DNA of 64,000 bases from Lentimicrobium sp. (GTDB lineage Bacteria; Bacteroidota; Bacteroidia; Bacteroidales; Lentimicrobiaceae): NCBI GenBank assembly GCA_019429275.1, contig JAHYJC010000018.1:1-64000 (forward strand). The letters run 5' to 3'. The translations under genes and the position numbers were made by a program. Under the pieces are notes generated by a model. It ran no database searches and was not told the DNA's origin. It worked only from the letters and a program-made list of their open reading frames with translations. This document shows, piece after piece, positions 28,970-36,184 of this stretch (positions are counted from its first letter, which is position 1; each line of letters begins with the position of its first letter).

Positions 28970-30508
28970 ATGAAAATTCTACGTTACCTTTTGGTGGTCT
29001 TTATTGGCCTGACAACTTCATCTCAATGGATTCTGGCTCAATCCGATTCAGTTGTACTCCAAATTATCAAAGAAGGCCAAACCAATAATCAAACGATGCA
29101 GCATCTTGATATACTGAGTAACCGATTTGGCGGAAGACTTGTTGGTTCCGATGCCTATGAAAATGCAGCGGATTGGGCAGCATCAAAATTCAGGGAATGG
29201 GGAATGGAAGTTGAGATGGATGAAGCCGGAAGTGTTCCGGTTGGGTTTAACCGCGGTCCGTGGTTTGGACGTATGATGGGCGAAAAGTCAATGCAACTGC
29301 ACTTTGTGACTCCTTCATACACTTCAGGAACAAAGGGCGTACAAAGGGGGCATGTCCTGGCTGAGCCAAAAACCCGGCAGGAATTCGAAAGAATGAAAGG
29401 CACTTTGAAAGGAGCCTGGATATTAATCACCGGAGAAAGCAATGGTTTTCCGATTGACTTCTCTGAGAAGGCAGACCGCAGACGCGACAGCATCATCAGC
29501 GCAAATGAAGCTGCGGCTTCTGACCGAAGAAACAATAGTGGCAGCAATGCTGAAAAACCGGAATACAAACCGGGCGATGAACCCGCACTCTTCTTTCGTG
29601 AGATGAGAGAAGCAGGAATTCTCGGCATCATTCAATCGGCTCCTGTACCTCTGGCTGCCCTGTATGACCGGAAAAACATCAACTACCTGAGTTTCGAAAA
29701 CCTGCCTTCGACACCGGATATCAAACTTGATGAGCACCAATTTACAGTTATCGGACAAATGGTCAAAGAGCGCAGGCAGGTAATCCTTGAGTTTGATATT
29801 CGGAATCACTTTAAGCCCGGACCTGTTAAATTTCATAATGTCATTGGCGTCATCCGTGGGAGCGAATTCCCCGATGAATATGTGATTGTGGGCGGCCACC
29901 TTGATGCTTACGATGTCGCTACCGGAGGGATTGATAATGGATCAGGCGCCACTCCTTCGATGGAAGCCGCCAGGCTGATTATGCAGGCAGGCGGAAAACC
30001 AAAGCGTACCATTTTGGTTTGCCTTTGGGCTGGTGAAGAGTTCGGACTTTTGGGTTCGCAAAGCTGGATTGAACGGAACAAAGATAAACTTCCACGTATT
30101 TCAAACATGTTTAACCGCGATTCCGGCCCGCTGGCCCCAACAAGTATCAGCGTTTCTGATGCAATGTGGGAAGATATGCAGGCCATCTGTAAACCTGTTG
30201 AATCTGTTAATACCGACTTTCCCTTCCTTGTAAAAAAACGCGAAGCCCGTGCCAAACCCCTGAAACCCTGGGGAACCGATAGTGGTCCGTTTGCGGTTGA
30301 AGGTGTTCCAACACTCAGTTTCGGACTTGAGGATGTGAAAGGGTATAACTTCAGCTATCGTGAAATTTGGCATACCGAGAGAGACACCTTCGATAAAAGT
30401 ATTGCAGAGTACCAGGAACATGCAGCAACGCTTACAGCTATTGTAGTCTGGGGTGTAGCAAATCTTGACCACCTGTTGAATCGGGCAGGATTCTACCTCG
30501 AAAAATAA
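28970..30508 (+). CDS. Secreted M28-family zinc aminopeptidase-like protein
   Basis: 512 residues with a signal peptide (1-24, ending WILAQ). A PA-like insert sits in the first half. The M28 catalytic core carries the cocatalytic zinc ligands: His and Asp in VGGHLDAYDVATGGIDNGSGA (about 302-322), the catalytic Glu pair in WAGEEFGLLGS, Asp in FNRDSGPLAP, and His in REIWHTERDTFD near 465. Members cleave N-terminal residues from peptides in the periplasm or outside. It has its own upstream gap of 50 bp after the phosphoesterase gene. Confidence 0.93.
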   Translation: MKILRYLLVVFIGLTTSSQWILAQSDSVVLQIIKEGQTNNQTMQHLDILSNRFGGRLVGSDAYENAADWAASKFREWGMEVEMDEAGSVPVGFNRGPWFGRMMGEKSMQLHFVTPSYTSGTKGVQRGHVLAEPKTRQEFERMKGTLKGAWILITGESNGFPIDFSEKADRRRDSIISANEAAASDRRNNSGSNAEKPEYKPGDEPALFFREMREAGILGIIQSAPVPLAALYDRKNINYLSFENLPSTPDIKLDEHQFTVIGQMVKERRQVILEFDIRNHFKPGPVKFHNVIGVIRGSEFPDEYVIVGGHLDAYDVATGGIDNGSGATPSMEAARLIMQAGGKPKRTILVCLWAGEEFGLLGSQSWIERNKDKLPRISNMFNRDSGPLAPTSISVSDAMWEDMQAICKPVESVNTDFPFLVKKREARAKPLKPWGTDSGPFAVEGVPTLSFGLEDVKGYNFSYREIWHTERDTFDKSIAEYQEHAATLTAIVVWGVANLDHLLNRAGFYLEK

Positions 30509-30591
30509 GATAATTGCGACCCAGAAAATTTAAAGGCCAAGGGGAGGGGTTTTTTAGCAATGAATTTAACTCCCGGATAACATAATTTATA

Positions 30592-31866
30592 TTACTGATT
30601 CTTTTCTGCAGCCCTTATCGCTGGTGCCAGTATTTCCATAACCCTTTGGGTTGCACCGGTTCTTTGGCTGACATACTCAGCTGCTTTTGCCGAAATCGCA
30701 TCATGAAGCTCCTGCTTCATCAACAATTCACTTGCTTTATTGGTAAAATCAGCAGGAGTATTCACCGGAAAGGCTGCTTCAATGGCAACCATTTCGCGGG
30801 CTTCGCGGAAACGCTGGTAATTTGGTCCGAAAAAAACAGGAATTCCAGATGCTGCAGCCTCAAGAGTATTGTGAATACCTACTCCAAAACCTCCACCTAT
30901 ATAGGCAATGCTGGCATACCTGTATAGTTGCGAAAGCATGCCAATGGAGTCGATAATCAGAACCTCCTTTTTTGTCAGATCTGTCCCGGGAGCCTGACTA
31001 TAGCGGATCGCATTATTACCATATTTAACAAGCAACCCTTCAACTCGGGCATCACTTATCTCATGGGGAGCAATAATAAGGTTAACTTTCCCTGCAGTTG
31101 TCCGGTAAAAATCAAGAATAAGGTCTTCATCCTGAGGCCAGGTGCTACCAGCTACAAGCACATGCTTACCGGCTGCAAACCTTTCAATCAGAGGGAATGG
31201 CTGCTGAAAAGCCCTGGAAGTAACCACCCTGTCGAAACGGGTATCGCCCGAAACTGTAACATTTCTCACATCCACAAGGTTAAGTAATTCGGCTGATTCT
31301 TCATCCTGAACAAAAATCATCTGAATTTTTCGCAGATGGGTTCTGAACCAACCCCCATACCATCTGAAAAAGTGCTGATCGGGTCTGAATATCGCTGAAA
31401 TAGTAAATACCGGTACTTGATGTTTGAATAGCTGATCCAGGTAGTTGAACCAAAATTCATATTTCACAAAGATGGCTACCGTGGGTTTGACAATACCTAC
31501 AAATTTGCGGGCATTATACATGCTATCGATGGGAAGGTAAAAAACATGGTCCACAAAATTGTATTGACTCCTGTGATTGTAACCCGAAGGAGAGAAAAAT
31601 GTGAGCAGTATCAGATGTCCGGGAAATTCCTGCCGATAGGCCTCTATAACAGGTTTGCCTTGCTCAAACTCTCCAAGTGATGCACAGTGAAACCAGGCAA
31701 CAGGGGCAGGATGTTTACCGGAATGATGGGCTGCAAATACTTCTTCAAGCTTGACAAACAAATCTTTACGTCCATAGTGCCAGTCCCTTGCTTTTATACT
31801 GAAAAGAGCCGCTATTCTCAGGATAAAATAATAAAAAACCACACCGGTACTATAGAGAAACCTCAT
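30592..31866 (-). CDS. waaA: 3-deoxy-D-manno-octulosonic acid (Kdo) transferase
   Basis: 424 residues, the normal size. A single N-terminal membrane anchor (residues 1-20) is followed by a GT-B fold. Signature blocks are WFHCASLGEFEQGKPVIEAY, LTFFSPSGY, AIFVKYEFWFNYL, VSGDTRFDRV, and the C-terminal IAYIGGGFGVGIHNTLEAAASGIPVFFGP. It transfers Kdo from CMP-Kdo to lipid A precursor at the inner face of the cytoplasmic membrane, so the host makes a Kdo-containing LPS core. It overlaps no neighbour and is 44 bp from the beta-barrel gene upstream. Confidence 0.95.
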   Translation of the reverse strand: MRFLYSTGVVFYYFILRIAALFSIKARDWHYGRKDLFVKLEEVFAAHHSGKHPAPVAWFHCASLGEFEQGKPVIEAYRQEFPGHLILLTFFSPSGYNHRSQYNFVDHVFYLPIDSMYNARKFVGIVKPTVAIFVKYEFWFNYLDQLFKHQVPVFTISAIFRPDQHFFRWYGGWFRTHLRKIQMIFVQDEESAELLNLVDVRNVTVSGDTRFDRVVTSRAFQQPFPLIERFAAGKHVLVAGSTWPQDEDLILDFYRTTAGKVNLIIAPHEISDARVEGLLVKYGNNAIRYSQAPGTDLTKKEVLIIDSIGMLSQLYRYASIAYIGGGFGVGIHNTLEAAASGIPVFFGPNYQRFREAREMVAIEAAFPVNTPADFTNKASELLMKQELHDAISAKAAEYVSQRTGATQRVMEILAPAIRAAEKNQ

Positions 31867-31910
31867 GTTGCAAAAAGATTATTGACATTAAATCAAAAAA
31901 AACAAGCGTG

Positions 31911-32669
31911 TTAATAGTAGTAAAAATCACTCGGAGCCCTCTTATAAACCGGAACAATCCATCCGATTTTTAATCCGGTATATGTGTCAGTAAATGACCC
32001 GGAATTGAATTTCATTTCGGCAAAATTATAAGGCCGCACATGTTCGGTGAAACCAAGGTTCACATCAATTCCTGCAAAGAAATTTACTTTTCGTGAATTT
32101 CCGAGATAAAGATAACCCAGAAAAACATTGGTTGCAAATCCATGCTTCAATTCATCGTAACCTTTTACGTAATCACCTGTAATCTGAGGGGCAGACTTGC
32201 TGCGGTGTTCAATATAAATTTTGTGCTGAAGGTAGCCGAATCCTGCTGAAAGCAAAATTCCTGAATTCCTGTTGGGGCCAAATACCGGGAAAATTTTTCC
32301 CACGCGCGACATGGCCGAAAAACTTCTCATGTAGAAATGATAATCAGCATAGATCCCGCTCATATCTATAATATTTCCATCAGAAGTGGTTATCCCTTTT
32401 AATATTTCGTCCTGTTTTTTAAGATTATTTCCAAAACCAAAATTACTTTCAACGCCAAAAATCCAGTTCGACCTGGTTTTGTACAAATAACCCGGGCCAA
32501 CCTGAGAAAATCCTCCAAAGCGGGAGGCCATATCCTTTCCGGGAAATTCATAGGAGTATGTAGCATAAATGAGATTGGCAACTATAGAAGAATCGCGGAC
32601 GTTTTTCTGTGCAAATGCGCCGGATGAGAGCAAAATGAAAAAAAGAAATAGTTTCAGTATATTTTTCAT
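31911..32669 (-). CDS. Predicted outer-membrane beta-barrel protein
   Basis: 252 residues. A signal peptide occupies residues 1-20 (ILKLFLFFILLSSGAFAQ). The rest alternates hydrophobic and polar residues in strands and carries the aromatic and Gly-rich turns of small barrels (GYLYKTRSNWIFGVESNFGFG, GILLSAGFGYLQHKIYIEHRS, GYLYLGNSRKVNFFAGIDVNLGF). The C-terminal strand ends in PSDFYYY. Related proteins are common in Bacteroidetes with no defined role. It may share a transcript with waaA. Confidence 0.75.
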   Translation of the reverse strand: MKNILKLFLFFILLSSGAFAQKNVRDSSIVANLIYATYSYEFPGKDMASRFGGFSQVGPGYLYKTRSNWIFGVESNFGFGNNLKKQDEILKGITTSDGNIIDMSGIYADYHFYMRSFSAMSRVGKIFPVFGPNRNSGILLSAGFGYLQHKIYIEHRSKSAPQITGDYVKGYDELKHGFATNVFLGYLYLGNSRKVNFFAGIDVNLGFTEHVRPYNFAEMKFNSGSFTDTYTGLKIGWIVPVYKRAPSDFYYY

Positions 32670-32722
32670 TTTCCGGACAAAGGTTTGAACAAAAGTGTTG
32701 AAGATTGGTGTTTAAATCCCGG

Positions 32723-32730
32723 CAAATATA
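32723..32730 (-). promoter_or_regulatory. Candidate -7 box TATATTTG for the beta-barrel gene
   Basis: On the minus strand TATATTTG matches TAnnTTTG, 54 bp before the ATG at 32669. No clear upstream box was found. Confidence 0.4.
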
Positions 32731-32810
32731 GAAATAAAGTACATCTCATGGCTCTGTGTTAAAGCGAAATAGGTCAGGCTTTTCAAAATCCTTATCTTCA
32801 GGTATTTGAC

Positions 32811-33926
32811 TTACTTCTTTTTGATAATTTGAAGATAATTAAGAATTAGCTTGCCAGCAGCCTGATAAGGGGTAGAAATTCCGGACTTTATCTCTGCTTC
32901 GGCCTGATGAAGTAAAGGTTTAATTTCTGCATGCCGGTAAAAAAGATCATGCAGGTGTGAGTCGATGGTATCAAACATTATTTGCTGGTTCTGATGCAAT
33001 CTTTTCTTTTCAAAATAGCCATTTTTCTTTGAAAAATTGATGTATTCACCTATGGTGTCCCAAATCAATGAAATTCCATCGCCGGTGAGCGAGGAGCAGG
33101 TAAGAGCTGGTGGCGACCAACCTGAATCAGGCAATGGAAACAAATGAAGCGCATTTTTTACCTGAGTACAGGCTATCTGTGCTCTGGTCTTGTTATCGCC
33201 ATCGGCTTTATTGATGGCAATGGCATCGGCCATTTCCATAATGCCACGCTTGATGCCCTGTAACTCATCTCCTGCGCCTGAAATCATAAGCAGCAAAAAG
33301 AAATCTACCATAGAATGAACAGCTATCTCTGATTGTCCCACTCCAACGGTTTCCACAAAAATGGTATCAAAACCTGCAGCTTCACATAAAATAATAATCT
33401 CACGGGTTTTGCGGGCTACCCCACCCAGTGATCCAGCCGATGGTGAAGGCCTGATGAATGCGTTGGGATGAACCGAAAGCCCCTCCATGCGGGTTTTGTC
33501 GCCCAATATGCTACCTTTTGTCCGCGAACTGCTTGGATCAATGGCCAGAACAGCCAACCTATGGCCTGCTGAAGTCAGGTGATTGCCCAGTGCTTCAATA
33601 AAGGTACTTTTACCAGCACCGGGAACTCCGGTGATTCCCAAACGTATGGAATTGCCGGAATAAGGCAGACACAAAGCAATTAATTCCTGAGCAATAATCT
33701 GGTGCTCGGGTAAAGAACTCTCGACAAGGGTAATGGCCTGACTGAAAAGAGACCGGTTGAAGTTGCGGATTCCATCCAGGTATTCCGCAGCACTGAGCAG
33801 GTGTTTTTTGCTTTTCCTGAAACTTTCCAGAGCTCTTTCATTAAGTGAAGAGGGCTGCTCAACCCCTTCCTGAACCCTTAAAGCAGAATCAAAATTCTCA
33901 GAATCAGTTATTTCATTCACATCCAT
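32811..33926 (-). CDS. meaB: MeaB/ArgK-type G3E GTPase
   Basis: 371 residues from the ATG at 33926. A longer frame upstream exists, but it would run toward the tRNA cluster, and a TACCTTTG promoter box lies at 33945-33952, so the shorter start is preferred. P-loop [17 protein letters not shown], switch region [44 protein letters not shown] and [12 protein letters not shown] identify the MeaB family. It protects and reloads adenosylcobalamin-dependent methylmalonyl-CoA mutase. The mutase genes are not adjacent in this window. Confidence 0.93.
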   Translation of the reverse strand: MDVNEITDSENFDSALRVQEGVEQPSSLNERALESFRKSKKHLLSAAEYLDGIRNFNRSLFSQAITLVESSLPEHQIIAQELIALCLPYSGNSIRLGITGVPGAGKSTFIEALGNHLTSAGHRLAVLAIDPSSSRTKGSILGDKTRMEGLSVHPNAFIRPSPSAGSLGGVARKTREIIILCEAAGFDTIFVETVGVGQSEIAVHSMVDFFLLLMISGAGDELQGIKRGIMEMADAIAINKADGDNKTRAQIACTQVKNALHLFPLPDSGWSPPALTCSSLTGDGISLIWDTIGEYINFSKKNGYFEKKRLHQNQQIMFDTIDSHLHDLFYRHAEIKPLLHQAEAEIKSGISTPYQAAGKLILNYLQIIKKK

Positions 33927-33944
33927 TTCAAATAGCACTTTATG

Positions 33945-33952
33945 CAAAGGTA
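33945..33952 (-). promoter_or_regulatory. meaB: Candidate -7 box TACCTTTG for meaB
   Basis: On the minus strand TACCTTTG matches TAnnTTTG exactly, about 19 bp before the chosen ATG. It supports the shorter start of meaB. Confidence 0.5.
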
Positions 33953-34055
33953 AACAATTCGGTGTTTCTAACTTAATATAGCCCACTTCGCCATGATATA
34001 AACAGCAGTCAACAAAAAAACAACGATCAATCTGATATCTGAATAAAAAACATTG

Positions 34056-34063
34056 TAAATTTG
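34056..34063 (+). promoter_or_regulatory. Candidate promoter -7 box TAAATTTG of the tRNA cluster
   Basis: TAAATTTG matches TAnnTTTG exactly and ends 18 bp before the 5' end of tRNA-Lys, the expected spacing for a short leader. Confidence 0.5.
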
Positions 34064-34081
34064 CAACCCTGAACAAAAATT

Positions 34082-34154
34082 CTCTCCGTAGCTCAGTTGG
34101 TAGAGCAAATGACTCTTAATCATTGGGTCACAGGTTCGAGCCCTGTCGGGGAGA
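34082..34154 (+). tRNA. tRNA-Lys (anticodon CTT)
   Basis: A complete cloverleaf. The 7-bp acceptor stem is CTCTCCG with CGGGGAG. The anticodon stem is AATGA with TCATT around the loop CTCTTAA, giving anticodon CTT. The T stem is ACAGG with CCTGT around TTCGAGC. The CCA end is not encoded. Confidence 0.96.
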
Positions 34155-34159
34155 CAAAT

Positions 34160-34233
34160 CGGGATGTAGCGCAGCCTGGTAGCGCGCTTCGTTCGGGACG
34201 AAGAGGCCGCAGGTTCGAATCCTGTCATCCCGA
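34160..34233 (+). tRNA. tRNA-Pro (anticodon CGG)
   Basis: Acceptor stem CGGGATG with CATCCCG, anticodon stem CTTCG with CGAAG around loop TTCGGGA, anticodon CGG. It lies 5 bp after tRNA-Lys, so the two are almost certainly cotranscribed. CCA is not encoded. Confidence 0.96.
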
Positions 34234-34246
34234 CTAGTTTAGCAGA

Positions 34247-34276
34247 GCCTGCCCGTAAACATCAGGCAGGCTTTGT
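34247..34276 (+). terminator. Hairpin between tRNA-Pro and tRNA-Thr
   Basis: GCCTGCC at 34247-34253 pairs perfectly with GGCAGGC at 34265-34271, followed by a weak T-run (TTTGTT). It could be a terminator or a processing signal. Each later tRNA-like unit also has such a hairpin. Confidence 0.5.
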
Positions 34277-34277
34277 T

Positions 34278-34350
34278 GCCACTTTAGCTCAGTTGGTAGA
34301 GCAGCGCATTCGTAATGCGCGGGTCGGGGGTTCGAGTCCCCTGAGTGGCT
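34278..34350 (+). tRNA. tRNA-Thr (anticodon CGT), the parent of the downstream array
   Basis: Complete 73-nt cloverleaf. Acceptor GCCACTT pairs with GAGTGGC; anticodon stem GCGCA with TGCGC around loop TTCGTAA gives anticodon CGT; T stem GGGGG with CCCCT around loop TTCGAGT. Its T arm, variable loop and 3' acceptor strand are repeated twelve more times downstream. Confidence 0.96.
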
Positions 34351-34400
34351 CATAAAGGCCGGTATTATAACCTGTTTTTTCTTTGTTAATAGTTGTTTGT

Positions 34401-34484
34401 TCCATTCTGCCTCACACCGGAAGAGCAGTCTTGTCATTCTAAACATGACGAGACGGGTCGGGGGTGCGAGTCCCCTGAGTGGCT
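34401..34484 (+). other. tRNA-Thr-like element, unit 1
   Basis: 84 nt. The 5' acceptor strand TCCATTC pairs 6 of 7 with GAGTGGC (one G-T pair). The anticodon arm is GTCTTGTCAT / loop TCTAAAC / ATGACGAGAC, a 10-bp stem with a 7-base loop. The T loop is TGCGAGT, which differs from the tRNA consensus TTC. It retains CACACCGGAAGAGCAG in the D region. This is the typical unit. Confidence 0.75.
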
Positions 34485-34534
34485 CTTTAAGCCAGGTATT
34501 ACAACTGGTTTTTTCTTTGTTAATAGTTGTTTTT

Positions 34535-34618
34535 CCCATTCTGCCTCACACCGGAAGAGCAGTCTTGTCATTCTAAACATGACGAATCGGGTCGGGGGTT
34601 CGAGCCCCCTGAGTGGCT
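34535..34618 (+). other. tRNA-Thr-like element, unit 2
   Basis: 84 nt, 5' strand CCCATTC. The anticodon hairpin is as in unit 1 but its 3' side ends ATGACGAATC, breaking two outer pairs. T loop TTCGAGC. Confidence 0.72.
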
Positions 34619-34669
34619 CTTTAAGCCAGGTATTACAACTGGTTTTTTCTTTGTTAAAAGTTGTTTGTT

Positions 34670-34753
34670 TCCATTCTGCCTCACATTGGAAGAGCAGTCT
34701 TGTCATTCTAAACATGACGAGACGGGTCGGGGGTTCGAGTCCCCTGAGTGGCT
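34670..34753 (+). other. tRNA-Thr-like element, unit 3
   Basis: 84 nt, 5' strand TCCATTC, D region CACATTGGAAGAGCAG, standard 10-bp hairpin with loop TCTAAAC, intact T loop TTCGAGT. Confidence 0.74.
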
Positions 34754-34804
34754 CATAAAGGCCGGTAATATAACCGGCTTTTTGATTTTGATTGTGTTCC
34801 TGTA

Positions 34805-34905
34805 AATTCAACCTGTTCATCCGGAAGAGCAGTCTTGTCATCTCGTCAAATTGGGATTTGACAAGACGACGAGACGGGTCGGGGGTTCGAGTCCCCTGAG
34901 TGGCT
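34805..34905 (+). other. tRNA-Thr-like element, unit 4 (long hairpin, alternative 5' half)
   Basis: The 5' half is a different sequence (AAATTCAACCTGTTCAT before CCGGAAGAGCAG), shared with units 8 and 9. The anticodon region is expanded to a 20-position hairpin (GTCTTGTCATCTCGTCAAAT with loop TGGG and a complementary 3' arm ending GACGACGAGAC); 18 of 20 positions pair. T loop TTCGAGT. The exact 5' end is uncertain. Confidence 0.65.
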
Positions 34906-34955
34906 CATAAAACCAGGGATTCCACCTGGTTTTTTCTTTTTTACAGATTGTATTT

Positions 34956-35061
34956 CTTGTGTTGCCTCACCCTGGTAGAGCAGTCTCGTCGTCTTGTCAA
35001 GGTCCACAGGATTTTGACAAGATGACGAGACGGGTCGGGGGTTCGAGCCCCCTGAGTGGCT
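34956..35061 (+). other. tRNA-Thr-like element, unit 5 (longest hairpin)
   Basis: The D region (GCCTCACCCTGGTAGAGCAG) is closest to that of a real tRNA, with GGTAGAGCAG conserved. The anticodon region is a 20-bp hairpin: GTCTCGTCGTCTTGTCAA and its complement ending GATGACGAGAC, with GT pairs. The first arm has C where most units have T (GTCTC against GTCTT) and still pairs. The 5' acceptor strand pairs poorly. Confidence 0.65.
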
Positions 35062-35112
35062 CATAAAGGCCGGTAATATAACCGGCTTTTTCTTTGTTAA
35101 AAGTTATTTGTT

Positions 35113-35196
35113 TCCATTCTGCCTCACACCGGAAGAGCAGTCTTGTCATTCTAAACATGACGAGACGGGTCGGGGGTTCGAGCCCCCTGAGTGGCT
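35113..35196 (+). other. tRNA-Thr-like element, unit 6
   Basis: 84 nt, 5' strand TCCATTC, standard hairpin with loop TCTAAAC, T loop TTCGAGC. Confidence 0.74.
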
Positions 35197-35246
35197 CATA
35201 AAGGCCGGTATTATAACCGGCTTTTTCTTTGTTAATAGTTGTTTTT

Positions 35247-35330
35247 CCCATTCTGCCTCACACCGGAAGAGCAGTCTTGTCATTCTAAACATGACGAGAC
35301 GGGTCGGGGGTTCGAGTCCCCTGAGTGGCT
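35247..35330 (+). other. tRNA-Thr-like element, unit 7
   Basis: 84 nt, 5' strand CCCATTC, standard hairpin with loop TCTAAAC, T loop TTCGAGT. Nearly identical to unit 2 apart from the repaired outer hairpin pairs. Confidence 0.74.
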
Positions 35331-35381
35331 CATAAAGGCCGGTATTATAACCGGCTTTTTAATTTTGATTGTGTTCCTGTA

Positions 35382-35465
35382 AATTCAACCCGTTCATCCG
35401 GAAGAGCAGTCTTGTCATTCTAAAAATGACGAGACGGGTCGGGGGTTCGTGTCCCCTGAGTGGCT
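35382..35465 (+). other. tRNA-Thr-like element, unit 8 (alternative 5' half)
   Basis: The 5' half is of the type seen in unit 4 (TTCAACCCGTTCATCCGG). Hairpin loop TCTAAAA. T loop TTCGTGT, with a substitution at the conserved A. Confidence 0.7.
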
Positions 35466-35516
35466 CATAAAGGCCGGTATTATAACCGGCTTTTTGATTT
35501 TGATTGTGTTCCTGTA

Positions 35517-35600
35517 AATTCAACCTGTTCATCCGGAAGAGCAGTCTTGTCATTCTGATAATGACGAGACGGGTCGGGGGTGCGAGTCCCCTGAGTGGCT
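35517..35600 (+). other. tRNA-Thr-like element, unit 9 (alternative 5' half)
   Basis: Shares the 5' half of units 4 and 8. Hairpin loop TCTGATA. T loop TGCGAGT, as in unit 1. Confidence 0.7.
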
Positions 35601-35651
35601 CTTTAAGCCAGGTATTACAACTGGTTTTTTCTTTGTTAAAAGTTGTTTGTT

Positions 35652-35735
35652 TCCATTCTGCCTCACACCGGAAGAGCAGTCTTGTCATTCTAAACATGAC
35701 GAGACGGGTCGGGGGTTCGAGTCCCCTGAGTGGCT
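35652..35735 (+). other. tRNA-Thr-like element, unit 10
   Basis: 84 nt, 5' strand TCCATTC, standard hairpin with loop TCTAAAC, T loop TTCGAGT. Followed by the best-paired of the CCAGTT...AACTGG terminator stems. Confidence 0.74.
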
Positions 35736-35785
35736 CTTTAAGCCAGTTATTACAACTGGTTTTTTCTTTGTTAATAGTTGTTTGT

Positions 35786-35869
35786 TACATTCTGCCTCAC
35801 ATTGGAAGAGCAGTCTTGTCATTCTAAACATGACGAGACGGGTCGGGGGTTCGAGTCCCCTGAGTGGCT
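35786..35869 (+). other. tRNA-Thr-like element, unit 11
   Basis: 84 nt, 5' strand TACATTC (one further acceptor mismatch), D region CACATTGGAAGAGCAG as in unit 3, standard hairpin, T loop TTCGAGT. Confidence 0.73.
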
Positions 35870-35919
35870 CATAAAACCAGGGATTCCACCTGGTTTTTTC
35901 TTTGTTAAAAGTTGTTTGT

Positions 35920-36003
35920 TCCATTCTGCCTCACACCGGAAGAGCAGTCTTGTCATCTCTCTCGCGACGAAACATGTCCTGGGCCGGGATTCCCAGAGTG
36001 GCT
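35920..36003 (+). other. tRNA-Thr-like element, unit 12 (degenerate)
   Basis: The 5' half is intact (TCCATTCTGCCTCACACCGG) but the hairpin (TCTTGTCATCTCTCTCGCGA) and the T arm (GGGCCGGGATTCCCAGAGTGGCTC region) have drifted, and no clear terminator follows. It is the last unit before the ATPase gene. Confidence 0.65.
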
Positions 36004-36184
36004 CGCACTGGCCGGCAATTTATGGTAATTTAAGAAGCTGAATGATTGTAAATCCTGCATTGAAAATGTTGTGAAAGAGAATTGCAATGGCTTTAAATGA
36101 AGAATTAAAATTCAAATCCTAAGATCACTAATTTTTTATACCTTTATGTATAATACCATTTGGTATAAAATAAGATCAAATGAA

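Larger units (their letters stand above)
34351..36003 (+). repeat. Tandem array of twelve tRNA-Thr-derived units
   Basis: Twelve units with a period of 134-157 bp (typically 135) follow tRNA-Thr. Each unit is, in order: a terminator-like hairpin with a T-run, a spacer of about 25 bp (often CTTTGTTAATAGTTGTTTG), and an element of 84 nt (99 and 106 nt in units 4 and 5) resembling tRNA-Thr. In the element the D-arm is altered, the 5-bp anticodon stem is replaced by a hairpin of 10-20 bp, and the variable loop GGGTC, T arm and GAGTGGC acceptor strand are kept. Element starts are 34401, 34535, 34670, 34805, 34956, 35113, 35247, 35382, 35517, 35652, 35786 and 35920. No protein-coding sequence is present; open frames are by-products of the period. 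Unit 12 is degenerate in its T arm. The array resembles neither a CRISPR nor an integron. Confidence 0.9.

Noticed and set aside
32811..33926. A methylmalonyl-CoA mutase operon
   Set aside because: Only the MeaB GTPase is present; no mutase subunit genes lie on either side.
33927..34076. Longer N-terminus of MeaB
   Set aside because: The extension is Cys/Phe-rich, unlike the family, and would pass through a TACCTTTG promoter box toward the tRNA cluster.
34351..36003. CRISPR array
   Set aside because: The conserved part is longer than a CRISPR repeat, spacers are themselves repeated rather than unique, and there are no cas genes.
34351..36003. Integron cassette array
   Set aside because: No integrase, no cassette genes and no attC-like core sites; the repeats are tRNA derived and non-coding.
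34234..36041. Several open frames on both strands through the tRNA-like array
   Set aside because: They follow the repeat period and contain translated T-arm sequence (such as SGDSNPRPV and GLEPPTRLV), which is a known misannotation pattern of tRNA DNA.
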